Shown here: positions 20,929 to 28,260 of the stretch, one piece after another
Position numbering within the stretch: position 1 is the first letter of the stretch
How the letters are laid out: the number at the start of each line of letters is the position of its first letter
DNA from: Mycobacterium gordonae
GTDB lineage: Bacteria > Actinomycetota > Actinomycetes > Mycobacteriales > Mycobacteriaceae
NCBI RefSeq assembly: GCF_001417955.2
Contig: NZ_LKTM01000001.1
Coordinates: forward strand, 372,001 to 436,000
Direction: 5' to 3'
DNA: 64,000 nucleotides
Program-made: the position numbers and the translations under genes
The notes under the pieces: generated by a model
The model's input: the letters and a program-made list of their open reading frames with translations, nothing else
What the model was told of the DNA's origin: nothing
Database searches by the model: none

Positions 20929-21631
20929 CTTCGAGGGTGGCCTCCGGCGACACGGTCGCCTTCAACTCCTCGGGGGTTCCCACCGCCTGCAGCGCACCGT
21001 GATGCATCAGCGCGACCCGGTCGCACAGCGCGTCCGCCTCTTCCATGTAATGGGTGGTCAGCAGGACGGTCATGCCGAACTGCTCCTGCATCTTGCGGAC
21101 CTGCGTCCACACACCGTCGCGTGCGATCGGATCCAGGCCGACGGTCGGTTCGTCCAGCACCAGCAGCGAGGGCCGGTTGACCAGGGCCTGGGCCACCTCG
21201 AGTCGACGCACCATACCCCCGGAGTAGCTCGATGCCAGCTTGTCGGCGACATCGAGCAGATCCATGGCCGCCAATGCCTGCTCAACGCGCTGGGTGCGCT
21301 CCGCGCGCGGGACGCCGTACAGCCGGGCGAACCACGTCACGTTCTGCCGGCCGGTCAACGCTGTCTCGATCGAAAGTTGTTGCGGCACATAACCGATGTT
21401 GCTGCGGATGTCGATCGTCTGGCTCCGCGCGTCCAGCCCGAAGACGCGCAGTTCGCCGTGCTGGACCGGTGCCAGCGTGGTCAGCACCCGCACCACTGTG
21501 GTCTTGCCGGCGCCATTGGGGCCCAACAGGCCCATCGTCTCGCCGGGGTGCACCGTGAAAGTCACATCGTCGACGGCCGTGTGCTGGCCGTAACGATAGG
21601 TCAGGTGCCGGCAGTCGATCGCCTCGGTCAT
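20831..21631 (-). CDS. ABC transporter ATP-binding protein (DrrA-like)
   Basis: ATPase subunit, 266 aa. Walker A GPNGAGKTT (near 40), Q-loop, signature SYSGGMVRRLEVAQAL, Walker B LLVLDEPTVGLD and H-loop TTHYMEEAD. The DrrA-type C-terminus contains TLEDVFRHY. The ATG at 21631 overlaps the MarR stop (ATGA) and has GGAG 8 nt upstream; an ATG two codons earlier is too close to that site. It pairs with the permease immediately downstream. Confidence 0.92.
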   Translation of the reverse strand: MTEAIDCRHLTYRYGQHTAVDDVTFTVHPGETMGLLGPNGAGKTTVVRVLTTLAPVQHGELRVFGLDARSQTIDIRSNIGYVPQQLSIETALTGRQNVTWFARLYGVPRAERTQRVEQALAAMDLLDVADKLASSYSGGMVRRLEVAQALVNRPSLLVLDEPTVGLDPIARDGVWTQVRKMQEQFGMTVLLTTHYMEEADALCDRVALMHHGALQAVGTPEELKATVSPEATLEDVFRHYSATGLTDDAADIRQIRSARRVARRVG

Positions 21632-22089
21632 GTGCATCGCTCCTGCAGCTTCCTGGTCATCTCCTCGAGCACCTCCAGCCCCTTGGCCAATACCCCGATC
21701 TGGTGGTCGTCAAGCTCGTCGAGCAGGTCGTGGAGGACCGCCCGGCGTGTGGCCGCGGTCGCGTCCATCACCTGCTGCGCCGAATCGGTCAGCCGCAACC
21801 GGCTCACCCGCCGGTCCGCCGGGTCCGCGGTCCGTTCCAGCAGTCCCGCGCAGGACAGCTTTGACACCAGGGTGGAGGCGGTGTTGGGCACCAGGCCCAA
21901 CTCGGCGGCTGCGACGCTCACCGACACTCCTGGGCGCCGCGAGACCAGGCGCAACAGCTCGGCCTGCGATTCGGAGAGCTGGCCGGCCGGGTAGCCGGTG
22001 CCGGCTGCTCGCCGCAGCTGACGGCGGAACCTGCCCAGGATCCGCGGCACGTCAGCGGCCAGATCGGTTTTCGCGGTGTTCGTAGTCAC
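21628..22089 (-). CDS. MarR-family transcriptional regulator
   Basis: Winged-helix MarR protein of 153 aa. The helix-turn-helix is in GVSVSVAAAELGLVPNTASTLVSKLSCAGLLERTADPADRRVSRLRLT (about 54-101), with dimerisation helices at both ends. It is the first gene of a three-gene operon with an ABC exporter, the usual arrangement in which the regulator is released by the compound the pump removes. A perfect palindrome 11 bp upstream of its start is the likely autoregulatory operator. Confidence 0.9.
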   Translation of the reverse strand: MTTNTAKTDLAADVPRILGRFRRQLRRAAGTGYPAGQLSESQAELLRLVSRRPGVSVSVAAAELGLVPNTASTLVSKLSCAGLLERTADPADRRVSRLRLTDSAQQVMDATAATRRAVLHDLLDELDDHQIGVLAKGLEVLEEMTRKLQERCT

Positions 22090-22099
22090 TTCAGCCCAT

Positions 22100-22122
22100 A
22101 ATAGCTCTGTAGGCGAGCTATT
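22100..22122. promoter_or_regulatory. MarR operator palindrome
   Basis: AATAGCTC (22100-22107) and GAGCTATT (22115-22122) form perfect 8-bp arms around a 7-bp spacer, just upstream of the marR-ABC operon. Size and spacing suit a MarR dimer. The phosphoesterase gene ends 56 bp further away, so only the marR operon has its 5' end here. Confidence 0.65.
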
Positions 22123-22177
22123 TATTCCTGCGCATTACTTGACGCAAGGCCGATGCCGAGTTGTAGCCGGCGCACCC

Positions 22178-22666
22178 CTACAGCCGGCGCAACGTCACGT
22201 CCACGGCCGCGTGCTCAATCGTTGCGGTCATGTAGGTACAGTGCGGCTGCCTGCGGCGATCCGTCGGCGAACCCGGGTTGAGCAGCCGCAGTCCGGTCGT
22301 TGTCGTGGTGTCCCACGGGATGTGGCTGTGGCCGAACACCAGCACGTCGGTGTCGGGATACAGCCGCGACATTCGCGCGTCGCGGCCCGCTGCGCCGCCT
22401 GTCTCGTGCACCACCGTGAAGCGCAGCCCGGCCAGGTCCGCGTCCGCGCGTTCGGGCAGCCGCGCGCGCAACTCGTCACCGTCGTTATTGCCCCAGCACG
22501 CGATCAATCGGCTGCACCGCGCCTCGAGCCTGTCCAGCAGGTCCGGCGTCACCCAGTCACCGGCGTGGATGACGACGTCAGCCGTGGCGACCTCGTCCCA
22601 GACCTGCGCGGGCAGGTCTTTGGCGCGTTTCGGGACGTGGGTGTCGGTGATCAGAAGGAGCCGCAT
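22178..22666 (-). CDS. YfcE/MJ0936-type metallophosphoesterase
   Basis: Calcineurin-like phosphodiesterase, 162 aa. The dinuclear metal ligands are readable in order: TDTH near the N-terminus, HAGDWVT, WGNNDGD, VVHETGG and FGHSHIP. YfcE-like enzymes hydrolyse phosphodiesters such as bis-pNPP, with the physiological substrate usually unknown. It is divergent from htdZ with 45 bp between starts and convergent with nothing: the marR operon promoter lies past its stop. Confidence 0.88.
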   Translation of the reverse strand: MRLLLITDTHVPKRAKDLPAQVWDEVATADVVIHAGDWVTPDLLDRLEARCSRLIACWGNNDGDELRARLPERADADLAGLRFTVVHETGGAAGRDARMSRLYPDTDVLVFGHSHIPWDTTTTTGLRLLNPGSPTDRRRQPHCTYMTATIEHAAVDVTLRRL

Positions 22667-22711
22667 AAGTTCTATGCATACCCGGGCGCCATCAGGATCA
22701 GAGGAGAGACC

Positions 22712-23167
22712 ATGCGCACCTTCGAGTCAGTCGCCGACCTCGCCGCCGCAGCGGGGGAAACCATCGGCCAGAGCGACTGGGTGACGATCAGCCAGGAAGA
22801 GGTCAACCTGTTCGCCGACGCGACCGGTGACCACCAGTGGATCCACGTCGACCCGGAGAGGGCCGCGAAGGGGCCGTTCGGGACCACTATCGCCCATGGG
22901 TTCATGACCCTGTCGCTGCTCCCGCGGCTGCAGCACGACATGTACACCGTCAAGGGCATCAAACTGGCAATCAACTACGGCCTCAACAAAGTTCGCTTCC
23001 CGGCGCCGGTGCCGGTGGGGTCGCGGGTACGTGCGACAAGTTCGCTGGTCAGCGTCGACGACGTCGGCAACGGGGCCGTGCAGGCGATTGTTTCGACGAC
23101 CGTCGAGATCGACGGCTCACCCAAGCCGGCGTGCGTGGCCGAAAGCATCGTCCGCTACATCACCTGA
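22712..23167 (+). CDS. htdZ: (R)-3-hydroxyacyl-CoA/thioester dehydratase HtdZ (MaoC-like)
   Basis: Single hot-dog R-hydratase of 151 aa, the same length as Rv0130. The hydratase motif FADATGDHQWIHVDPERA places the catalytic Asp40 and His45 exactly as in Rv0130. It hydrates trans-2-enoyl thioesters to (R)-3-hydroxyacyl forms and may serve lipid synthesis or beta-oxidation side reactions. GAGGAG lies 6 nt before the ATG. Although the frame is open for more than 200 codons upstream, that part is antisense to the phosphoesterase. It is convergent with fadE1. Confidence 0.93.
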   Translation: MRTFESVADLAAAAGETIGQSDWVTISQEEVNLFADATGDHQWIHVDPERAAKGPFGTTIAHGFMTLSLLPRLQHDMYTVKGIKLAINYGLNKVRFPAPVPVGSRVRATSSLVSVDDVGNGAVQAIVSTTVEIDGSPKPACVAESIVRYIT

Positions 23168-23171
23168 CCCT

Positions 23172-23258
23172 CGCGAGCAGACGGCCACCTCCCTTGCGCG
23201 AGCAGACACAAACTCGCACGCGGAAGCCCGAAATAGTGCGATTTCGCGTCTGCTCGCG
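23172..23258. terminator. Bidirectional palindrome between htdZ and fadE1
   Basis: The 11-mer CGCGAGCAGAC occurs at 23172-23182 and 23197-23207, and its reverse complement GTCTGCTCGCG at 23248-23258. The 23197/23248 pair encloses an inner inverted repeat (TCGCAC with GTGCGA), giving a nested stem-loop between two convergent genes. There is no T-tract. The shape and AT-rich tip (GAAATAGTGCGATTTC) look like a dispersed intergenic element reused as a terminator. Confidence 0.5.
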
Positions 23259-23272
23259 GGGAACGGCGACCC

Positions 23273-24619
23273 CTAGAACTCGGCGATGGAGTGCTCCAGC
23301 CGGGCGGCCAGCCGGGCCTCCGCTTCCGCTTTGCGCGTCGGGATGTGCTGGGACGGGAAAGGTGTTGTCACGGGCTGATATTCGCGAAGCGTGCGACGGG
23401 CCACGGTCATCTTGTGCAACTCCGTCGCGCCGTCGGCGATGCCCAGCGACTCGGCGGCCACCAGCATCTTGACGAACGGCATCTCGTCGGACACCCCGAG
23501 CGCGCCGTGCAGGTGCAGGGCGCGCTGCGCGACATCGTGCAGCACCTGAGGCATCGCGACCTTCACTGCCGCGATGTCGCGACGCACCTTCTGGTAGTCG
23601 TGGTGTTTGTCGATCAGCCACGCGGTGCGCAGCACCAGCAGCCGGAACTGCTCGATCTGGATCCAGCTGTCGGCGATCTTCTCCTGAGTCATCTGGAAGT
23701 CGGACAGCCGCCCGTGCCGGGTCTGACGGGACACGGCGCGCTCACACATCATGTCGAAGGCGCGGCGCGCCAGCGCAATTGTGCGCATCGCGTGATGAAT
23801 GCGGCCGCCACCGAGGCGGGTCTGCGCGATCATGAACGCCTGCCCCTCGCCGCCGAGGACATGATCGGCGGGCACCCGCACGTCGCGATAGCGAACGTAG
23901 CCGTGGGTGGCGCGCTTGGATGATTCGGCTCCCACGCCGACGTTGCGGATGATCTCGATGCCGGGCGTCTCGGCCGGCACGATGAACAACGACATCTTCT
24001 CGTACGTGCGGCCCTCCGGGTTCGTGACGGCCATGACGATGAAGAACGACGCATGTTTGGCGTTGGTGGAGAACCACTTCTCGCCGTTGATGATCCAGTC
24101 GTCTCCGTCACGGGTGGCCGAGGTGACGAACAGTCCCGGGTCCGAACCGCCCTGCGGTTCGGTCATCGAATAGCAGGAGGTGATTTCACCGTCCAGCAAC
24201 GGCTGCAGGTAACGCGCCTTCTGCTGCTCGGTGCCGAACAGGGCCAGAATCTCGGCGTTGCCCGAATCCGGTGCCTGACAACCGAATACCGACGGCGCCC
24301 AGCGGGAACGCCCGAGAATCTCGTTGAGCAGCGCCAGTTTGACCTGACCGAAGCCCTGCCCGCCGAGTTCGGGACGCAGGTGGGCGGCCCACAGTCCCTG
24401 CTCCTTGACCCGCTGCTGCAACGGCCGCAGGACCGCCATCATCTCGGCGTTCTGCTTGTCGTACGGGTCCAGCGCAACGAGATCGAGCGGTTCGAGTTCC
24501 TCGACCATGAATTTCTCGACCCAGTCCAGCTTTGCCTGGTATTCCGGGTCCGTTTCGAAATCCCACACGGTTGGCCACCGTTCCCCGGCGCACCGTCGCG
24601 CCGGCATCGTTTGAGTCAC
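23273..24619 (-). CDS. fadE1: Acyl-CoA dehydrogenase FadE1
   Basis: FAD-dependent acyl-CoA dehydrogenase, 448 aa, corresponding to Rv0131c. N-terminal helical domain, middle domain with the ACAD signature CYSMTEPQGGSDP and WIINGEKWFSTNA, and C-terminal helical bundle with LHLHGALGVSDEMPF. It is longer than short-chain ACADs and belongs with the ACAD10/11-like group. An ATG four codons in (24607) is possible. It begins 12 bp after fgd2 on the same strand, so the two are likely co-transcribed. Chain-length preference unknown. Confidence 0.92.
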   Translation of the reverse strand: MTQTMPARRCAGERWPTVWDFETDPEYQAKLDWVEKFMVEELEPLDLVALDPYDKQNAEMMAVLRPLQQRVKEQGLWAAHLRPELGGQGFGQVKLALLNEILGRSRWAPSVFGCQAPDSGNAEILALFGTEQQKARYLQPLLDGEITSCYSMTEPQGGSDPGLFVTSATRDGDDWIINGEKWFSTNAKHASFFIVMAVTNPEGRTYEKMSLFIVPAETPGIEIIRNVGVGAESSKRATHGYVRYRDVRVPADHVLGGEGQAFMIAQTRLGGGRIHHAMRTIALARRAFDMMCERAVSRQTRHGRLSDFQMTQEKIADSWIQIEQFRLLVLRTAWLIDKHHDYQKVRRDIAAVKVAMPQVLHDVAQRALHLHGALGVSDEMPFVKMLVAAESLGIADGATELHKMTVARRTLREYQPVTTPFPSQHIPTRKAEAEARLAARLEHSIAEF

Positions 24620-24631
24620 ACCATCGTAGGA

Positions 24632-25714
24632 TCAGCGCAGTTTGGGCAGCACGCTGGTGCGGTAGAACTCGATCGCGGCCGCGGGATCTTGCTGCGGGAA
24701 GTGCAGAAACGGCACCGCACCCGCGTCGAGAACCGATTGCACCGCCTTGATGTGGGTGGCGGCGTCGGTGCCCACCGCCCAGTTGGCCAGCACCTTGTCC
24801 GTGGGGTTCGAGTCGGCGGCGCGCTGGATCTCGACGGGGTTGGGCTGATCGACGGCGCCGGCAGTGAATCGCCACAGGGCCGCGGCGCGCGCCGCCGCCG
24901 CACCGTCACCGACGACGGCGAACAACTCGGCACGCTTGCCCAGGGTGGCCGGGTTGCGGCCGGCCTGCTGTGCGCCCGCGTTGAAAGCGGCCAGCAGCTC
25001 GGCGTTCTTGATGTCAGGAGCCTGGGCGATCCACCCGTCGCCGTATCGGCCGGCCAGGGTGGCGCTCCTGGGTCCGCCGGCGGCCACGAAGATCGGCGGC
25101 GGCGTGGCCGGGACGTCGTACAGCTTCAGCGCATTGGTCTGAAAGTACTTTCCCGCGAACGAGACTCGCTCACCGCTCCACAACTGGCGGATCAGGTCGA
25201 TCGCCTCCGCCAACCGGTCGTGGCGCTCGACGTAGTTGCCGTAGGTGTTGGTGGCGGCCTGCTCGTTGAGTCGCTCGCCGGTGCCCACGCCCAGAAACAC
25301 CCGCCCCGGACTCAGGATGGCCAGCGACGCGAACGCCTGTGCCACCGTTGCCGGGTGGTAGCGATAGGTCGGGCAGGTCACCCCGGTGCCGAACGAGATC
25401 GCGCTTGTGCTGTTTCCCACCAGTGCCAGCGTCAGCCACGGGAACATGGAGTGGCCCTGGTTGTCCTGCCACGGCTGGAGATGATCGCTGGCCCAGACAT
25501 ATTGGAAACCGGCCCGTTCGGCCGCCTGCGCCTGCGCGACCAGCTGATCGGTGCGGAACTGCTCGTGCGACAACACGAATCCGACACCCCGCGGCTGCGC
25601 CGGACCTGCCGGGGCGTTGCCGCCGCCGGACTGGCAACCCGACAGACCGGTGGCCGCGGCGATGCCGACCCCGGCGGCCAACTGCGCCACGCCCCGTCTC
25701 GAGATACCGGTCAT
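24632..25714 (-). CDS. fgd2: F420-dependent hydroxymycolate dehydrogenase, exported LLM-family enzyme
   Basis: Luciferase-like F420-dependent oxidoreductase, 360 aa, corresponding to Rv0132c. First annotated as a glucose-6-phosphate dehydrogenase (fgd2), it was later described as the F420-dependent enzyme oxidising hydroxymycolic to ketomycolic acids. The N-terminus has a twin-arginine motif (SRRGVAQLA, Arg6-Arg7) and a lipobox L24-S-G-C27, so it should be Tat-exported and lipid-anchored. F420-binding TIM-barrel features include VWASDHLQPWQDNQGHS and VFLGVGTGERLNEQ. Whether this species makes keto-mycolates cannot be told from here. Confidence 0.9.
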   Translation of the reverse strand: MTGISRRGVAQLAAGVGIAAATGLSGCQSGGGNAPAGPAQPRGVGFVLSHEQFRTDQLVAQAQAAERAGFQYVWASDHLQPWQDNQGHSMFPWLTLALVGNSTSAISFGTGVTCPTYRYHPATVAQAFASLAILSPGRVFLGVGTGERLNEQAATNTYGNYVERHDRLAEAIDLIRQLWSGERVSFAGKYFQTNALKLYDVPATPPPIFVAAGGPRSATLAGRYGDGWIAQAPDIKNAELLAAFNAGAQQAGRNPATLGKRAELFAVVGDGAAAARAAALWRFTAGAVDQPNPVEIQRAADSNPTDKVLANWAVGTDAATHIKAVQSVLDAGAVPFLHFPQQDPAAAIEFYRTSVLPKLR

Positions 25715-25790
25715 CGCATCCGAATACCCTTGCCCCTCGTCGTCACACCTTCATGCAAGAGGCTGGCGCGCCCCGCGCGACGCACCTACC

Positions 25791-26405
25791 GTGAGTGACG
25801 TGACTCCACAGGCGCGTCCGGCGCAAAGAGCTGATGTCCGCGAGTTGGGCCGAACCCTGGGCCGCGCATTCTTCGACGATCCGGTCACGATGTGGATCCT
25901 GCCCGACGACGACGCGCGGCGGAAGCACATGGGCCGGGTGTTCGCCACCATGACCCGCCACCACCATCTGCCCCGCGGCGGCGTGGAGGTGGCCTGCGAT
26001 GGACCCGGCATCGGTGCGGCGGCGCTGTGGGATCCGCCGAATCAATGGAAGGAGTCGCGCTGGGCGGAACTGGCTCAGCTGCCCACCTTCCTGTGGGCGT
26101 TCGGCGCGCGATCCAACCGGGGGCGCCTGTTGCAGGAAATCATGAAACGCGAGCATCCGGAAGAACCGCACTGGTACCTGGCCGTCATCGGCAGCGACCC
26201 AGACGTTCGCGGCCGGGGCTTCGGACAGGTGCTGATGCGGTCCCGGCTGCAGCGTTGCGACGCCGAGTACTGCCCCGCCTACCTGGAGTCGTCCAAGTCC
26301 GAAAATGTGCCCTATTACGAGCGTTTCGGTTTCCGGGTGACCGGGGAGATCACGCTTCCCGGCGGTGGTCCTACGCTGTGGCCGATGTGGCGCGATCCGC
26401 AGTGA
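25791..26405 (+). CDS. GNAT-family N-acetyltransferase
   Basis: GCN5-related acetyltransferase, 204 aa, corresponding to Rv0133. The acetyl-CoA site reads HWYLAVIGSDPDVRGRGFGQVLMRSRL (V-x-x-x-x-R-G-x-G-x-G type), followed by LESSKSENVPYYERFGFRV. A GTG at 25791 is chosen from conservation with Rv0133; there is no strong ribosome site, and a GTG three codons on is an alternative. It is divergent from fgd2, and its stop overlaps the start of the next gene (GTGA). Acceptor unknown. Confidence 0.85.
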   Translation: MSDVTPQARPAQRADVRELGRTLGRAFFDDPVTMWILPDDDARRKHMGRVFATMTRHHHLPRGGVEVACDGPGIGAAALWDPPNQWKESRWAELAQLPTFLWAFGARSNRGRLLQEIMKREHPEEPHWYLAVIGSDPDVRGRGFGQVLMRSRLQRCDAEYCPAYLESSKSENVPYYERFGFRVTGEITLPGGGPTLWPMWRDPQ

Positions 26406-27160
26406 CCGCGCAGTTTGCCGACAAGACCGCGTTCATCACCGGCGCAGCAGCCGGACTGGGGCGTGCTTTCGCCCGGGCGCTGACCGCCCGCGGAGCCAAC
26501 GCCGTGATCGCCGACATCGATACCGCGAGTGCCGGCCAGACGGCCGCCGAACTGACATCACAAGGCGCCAGCGCGATCGCGGTGCCCTGCGACGTCGCCG
26601 ACGAGCACCAGGTCGAGGCCGCAGTGGCGGCATCGGTCGAAACATACGGCGGCATAGACATTCTCATCAACAACGCCGGCCGGCATCTGATGAAGTACAA
26701 CCAACCGTTCGGCGCCCTGTCCCGCGACGACGTGCGCGGGATGTTCGACGTGAACGTGATGGGCGTGATCAATTGCACTCTGGCGTGCCGTGATTCGATG
26801 CGCGACCGCGGGGGCGGGGTGGTGCTGAACATGTCGTCGACGGCCGGCTACGCCAGCAGCACGCCGTATGGGGTCTCCAAGCTCGCGGTGCGCGGTTTGA
26901 CGGTCGCCTTTGCCTCCGAACTCTCGCCGGATCTGATCCGCGTCAACGCGATTGCGCCCGGGCTGACCAACACCGAGAGCGCGCTTGCCGATGTGCCGCG
27001 TTCGCTGGTCGAGGATTACGTGCATGGTCTGCAGTTGGTGCACCGGATCTGCACGATGGACGACGTGGTGGCCGCGATGCTCTACCTGTGTTCGGACGCG
27101 GCGTCATTCGTCACCGGCGAAACCCTCAAACTCAGCGGCGGTTACCCGTTGTCGGTGTGA
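26402..27160 (+). CDS. Short-chain dehydrogenase/reductase
   Basis: Classical SDR, 252 aa. Cofactor motif TGAAAGLGRAF at the N-terminus with an Asp after beta-2 (IADID) indicating NAD(H); NNAG; catalytic Ser in MSSTAGYASSTPYGVSKLA with the YxxxK pair; C-terminal VTGETLKLSGGYPLSV. The start is the GTG that overlaps the GNAT stop, so it is coupled to that gene. H37Rv has no SDR at this place as I recall, so this opens an accessory block. Substrate unknown. Confidence 0.87.
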   Translation: MTAQFADKTAFITGAAAGLGRAFARALTARGANAVIADIDTASAGQTAAELTSQGASAIAVPCDVADEHQVEAAVAASVETYGGIDILINNAGRHLMKYNQPFGALSRDDVRGMFDVNVMGVINCTLACRDSMRDRGGGVVLNMSSTAGYASSTPYGVSKLAVRGLTVAFASELSPDLIRVNAIAPGLTNTESALADVPRSLVEDYVHGLQLVHRICTMDDVVAAMLYLCSDAASFVTGETLKLSGGYPLSV

Positions 27161-27200
27161 CCGGGGTTTAACTCGCAGGCCGCTGGGAAATTACCCGGCT

Positions 27201-27503
27201 ATGGATACCGGCCCCGGCGACACTCTGGACCCGAGCGAGTCCACCGACTCCGACGAGGTGCGCAACGACGACGGCGACACCGTTGTCGATCCGCCCGAGG
27301 GCTGGAGTGAGGCCGACAAATTCGGCATGACCGCGCGAGAAGAGCGGGAGGGGGAGTCGCTTGACCAGCGCCTCGCCGAGGAGGAGCCGGACGTCATCCC
27401 GGATGTCGAGCCACCCGACGTGACCCCTGGCCGCGCGCACCGTGGCCAGATCGACGGCACACCGGAAGACGGCGACTCGCTGTTCGAAGTCGTCGACGAC
27501 TGA
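27201..27503 (+). CDS. Small acidic DUF5709-like protein
   Basis: Predicted soluble 100-aa protein, very rich in Asp and Glu, with short conserved-looking blocks EGWSEADKFGMTAREEREGESLDQRLAEEEPD and GRAHRGQIDGT that resemble the actinobacterial DUF5709 family. No signal peptide, no membrane segment, no catalytic motif. ATG follows GGGAAA about 10 nt upstream. Its stop is immediately adjacent to the stop of the convergent TetR gene. Function unknown. Confidence 0.75.
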   Translation: MDTGPGDTLDPSESTDSDEVRNDDGDTVVDPPEGWSEADKFGMTAREEREGESLDQRLAEEEPDVIPDVEPPDVTPGRAHRGQIDGTPEDGDSLFEVVDD

Positions 27504-28190
27504 TCAGGGTTCGCTCTTCCACGACGCAACGCCGATGGTGATCATGCGGAGCTGTTTGACCGCGATCCGGTGAATCTCCTCGAGGGCTTCCGTGCTCTGG
27601 GCGTCTTCGATCGCCTCGGCGGTGACGATCATCGCGTTGACGAACAGACTCGCCAGGACGTTGAGATCCTCGGTGCTCCATTCGTTGAGCCGCGGGAAGC
27701 GCGCCAGGTCGGTGGCCAGCTCCGAGACGATCAGCCGGATCTCGGTGCGGATCGCGTACCGCAGTACGGACACGCCAGTGGAGCGCTCGCGGGAGATGAA
27801 GCGCCAGTGCTCGCGCTGGTCCGCGACGCTGCCGATCAGGATCTCCACCGATGACTCGATGACCCGGCTGGGGTCCAGCTTGCCGGCACGGGCGCCGCGC
27901 AGCGTGTCGCGCAGGCTGCGGAACGATTCGTCGATCAGGACCAGGCCGAGGGCCTCCATCGACTCGAAGTGGCGGTAGAAGGCCGCGGGGACGATCCCGG
28001 CTTCGCGGGTCACCTCGCGCAGGCTCAGCCCACTGAAACTGCGGTCGTTCAGCGCCTTGAGCGCCGCGGCGATGATCGCCCGCCGGGTCGCTTCCTTGCG
28101 TTCCTCACGCGAGGGCGTGTCACGGGTGCTTTCGCGGCCCCGTTCCCGGCTCGACCGCCGCGGGTGTGAGCTAGGAGTACGACTGTTCAC
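27504..28190 (-). CDS. TetR-family regulator of the adjacent desaturase module
   Basis: TetR regulator, 228 aa. Basic N-terminal tail, then the DNA-binding domain RREA-type helix followed by GLSLREVTREAGIVPAAFYRHFESMEAL. The GTG at 28190 is chosen because it lies at the divergent boundary; the frame extends 26 codons upstream through the operator without a ribosome site. The gene faces a ferredoxin reductase-desaturase pair, the same layout as Pseudomonas desT-desCB, where the regulator senses saturated/unsaturated acyl-CoA ratio. That role is inferred here. Confidence 0.87.
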   Translation of the reverse strand: MNSRTPSSHPRRSSRERGRESTRDTPSREERKEATRRAIIAAALKALNDRSFSGLSLREVTREAGIVPAAFYRHFESMEALGLVLIDESFRSLRDTLRGARAGKLDPSRVIESSVEILIGSVADQREHWRFISRERSTGVSVLRYAIRTEIRLIVSELATDLARFPRLNEWSTEDLNVLASLFVNAMIVTAEAIEDAQSTEALEEIHRIAVKQLRMITIGVASWKSEP

Positions 28191-28199
28191 TATGTGAAC
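28185..28199. promoter_or_regulatory. TetR operator GTTCAC-TAT-GTGAAC
   Basis: A perfect 6-bp-arm palindrome overlaps the GTG start of the TetR gene and lies about 61 bp ahead of the reductase ATG. A second small palindrome, GTGTACAC (28253-28260), abuts that ATG. Both are placed for repression of the divergent transcripts. Confidence 0.6.
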
Positions 28200-28260
28200 C
28201 GTAACACAGAACGGGTGAAAACCCTTGACCACCTGCGCCGATCGATGACACGGTGTACAC

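Noticed and set aside
22076..22711. N-terminal extension of htdZ by 212 codons
   Set aside because: It is antisense to the metallophosphoesterase; the internal ATG has a strong ribosome site and gives the exact family length.
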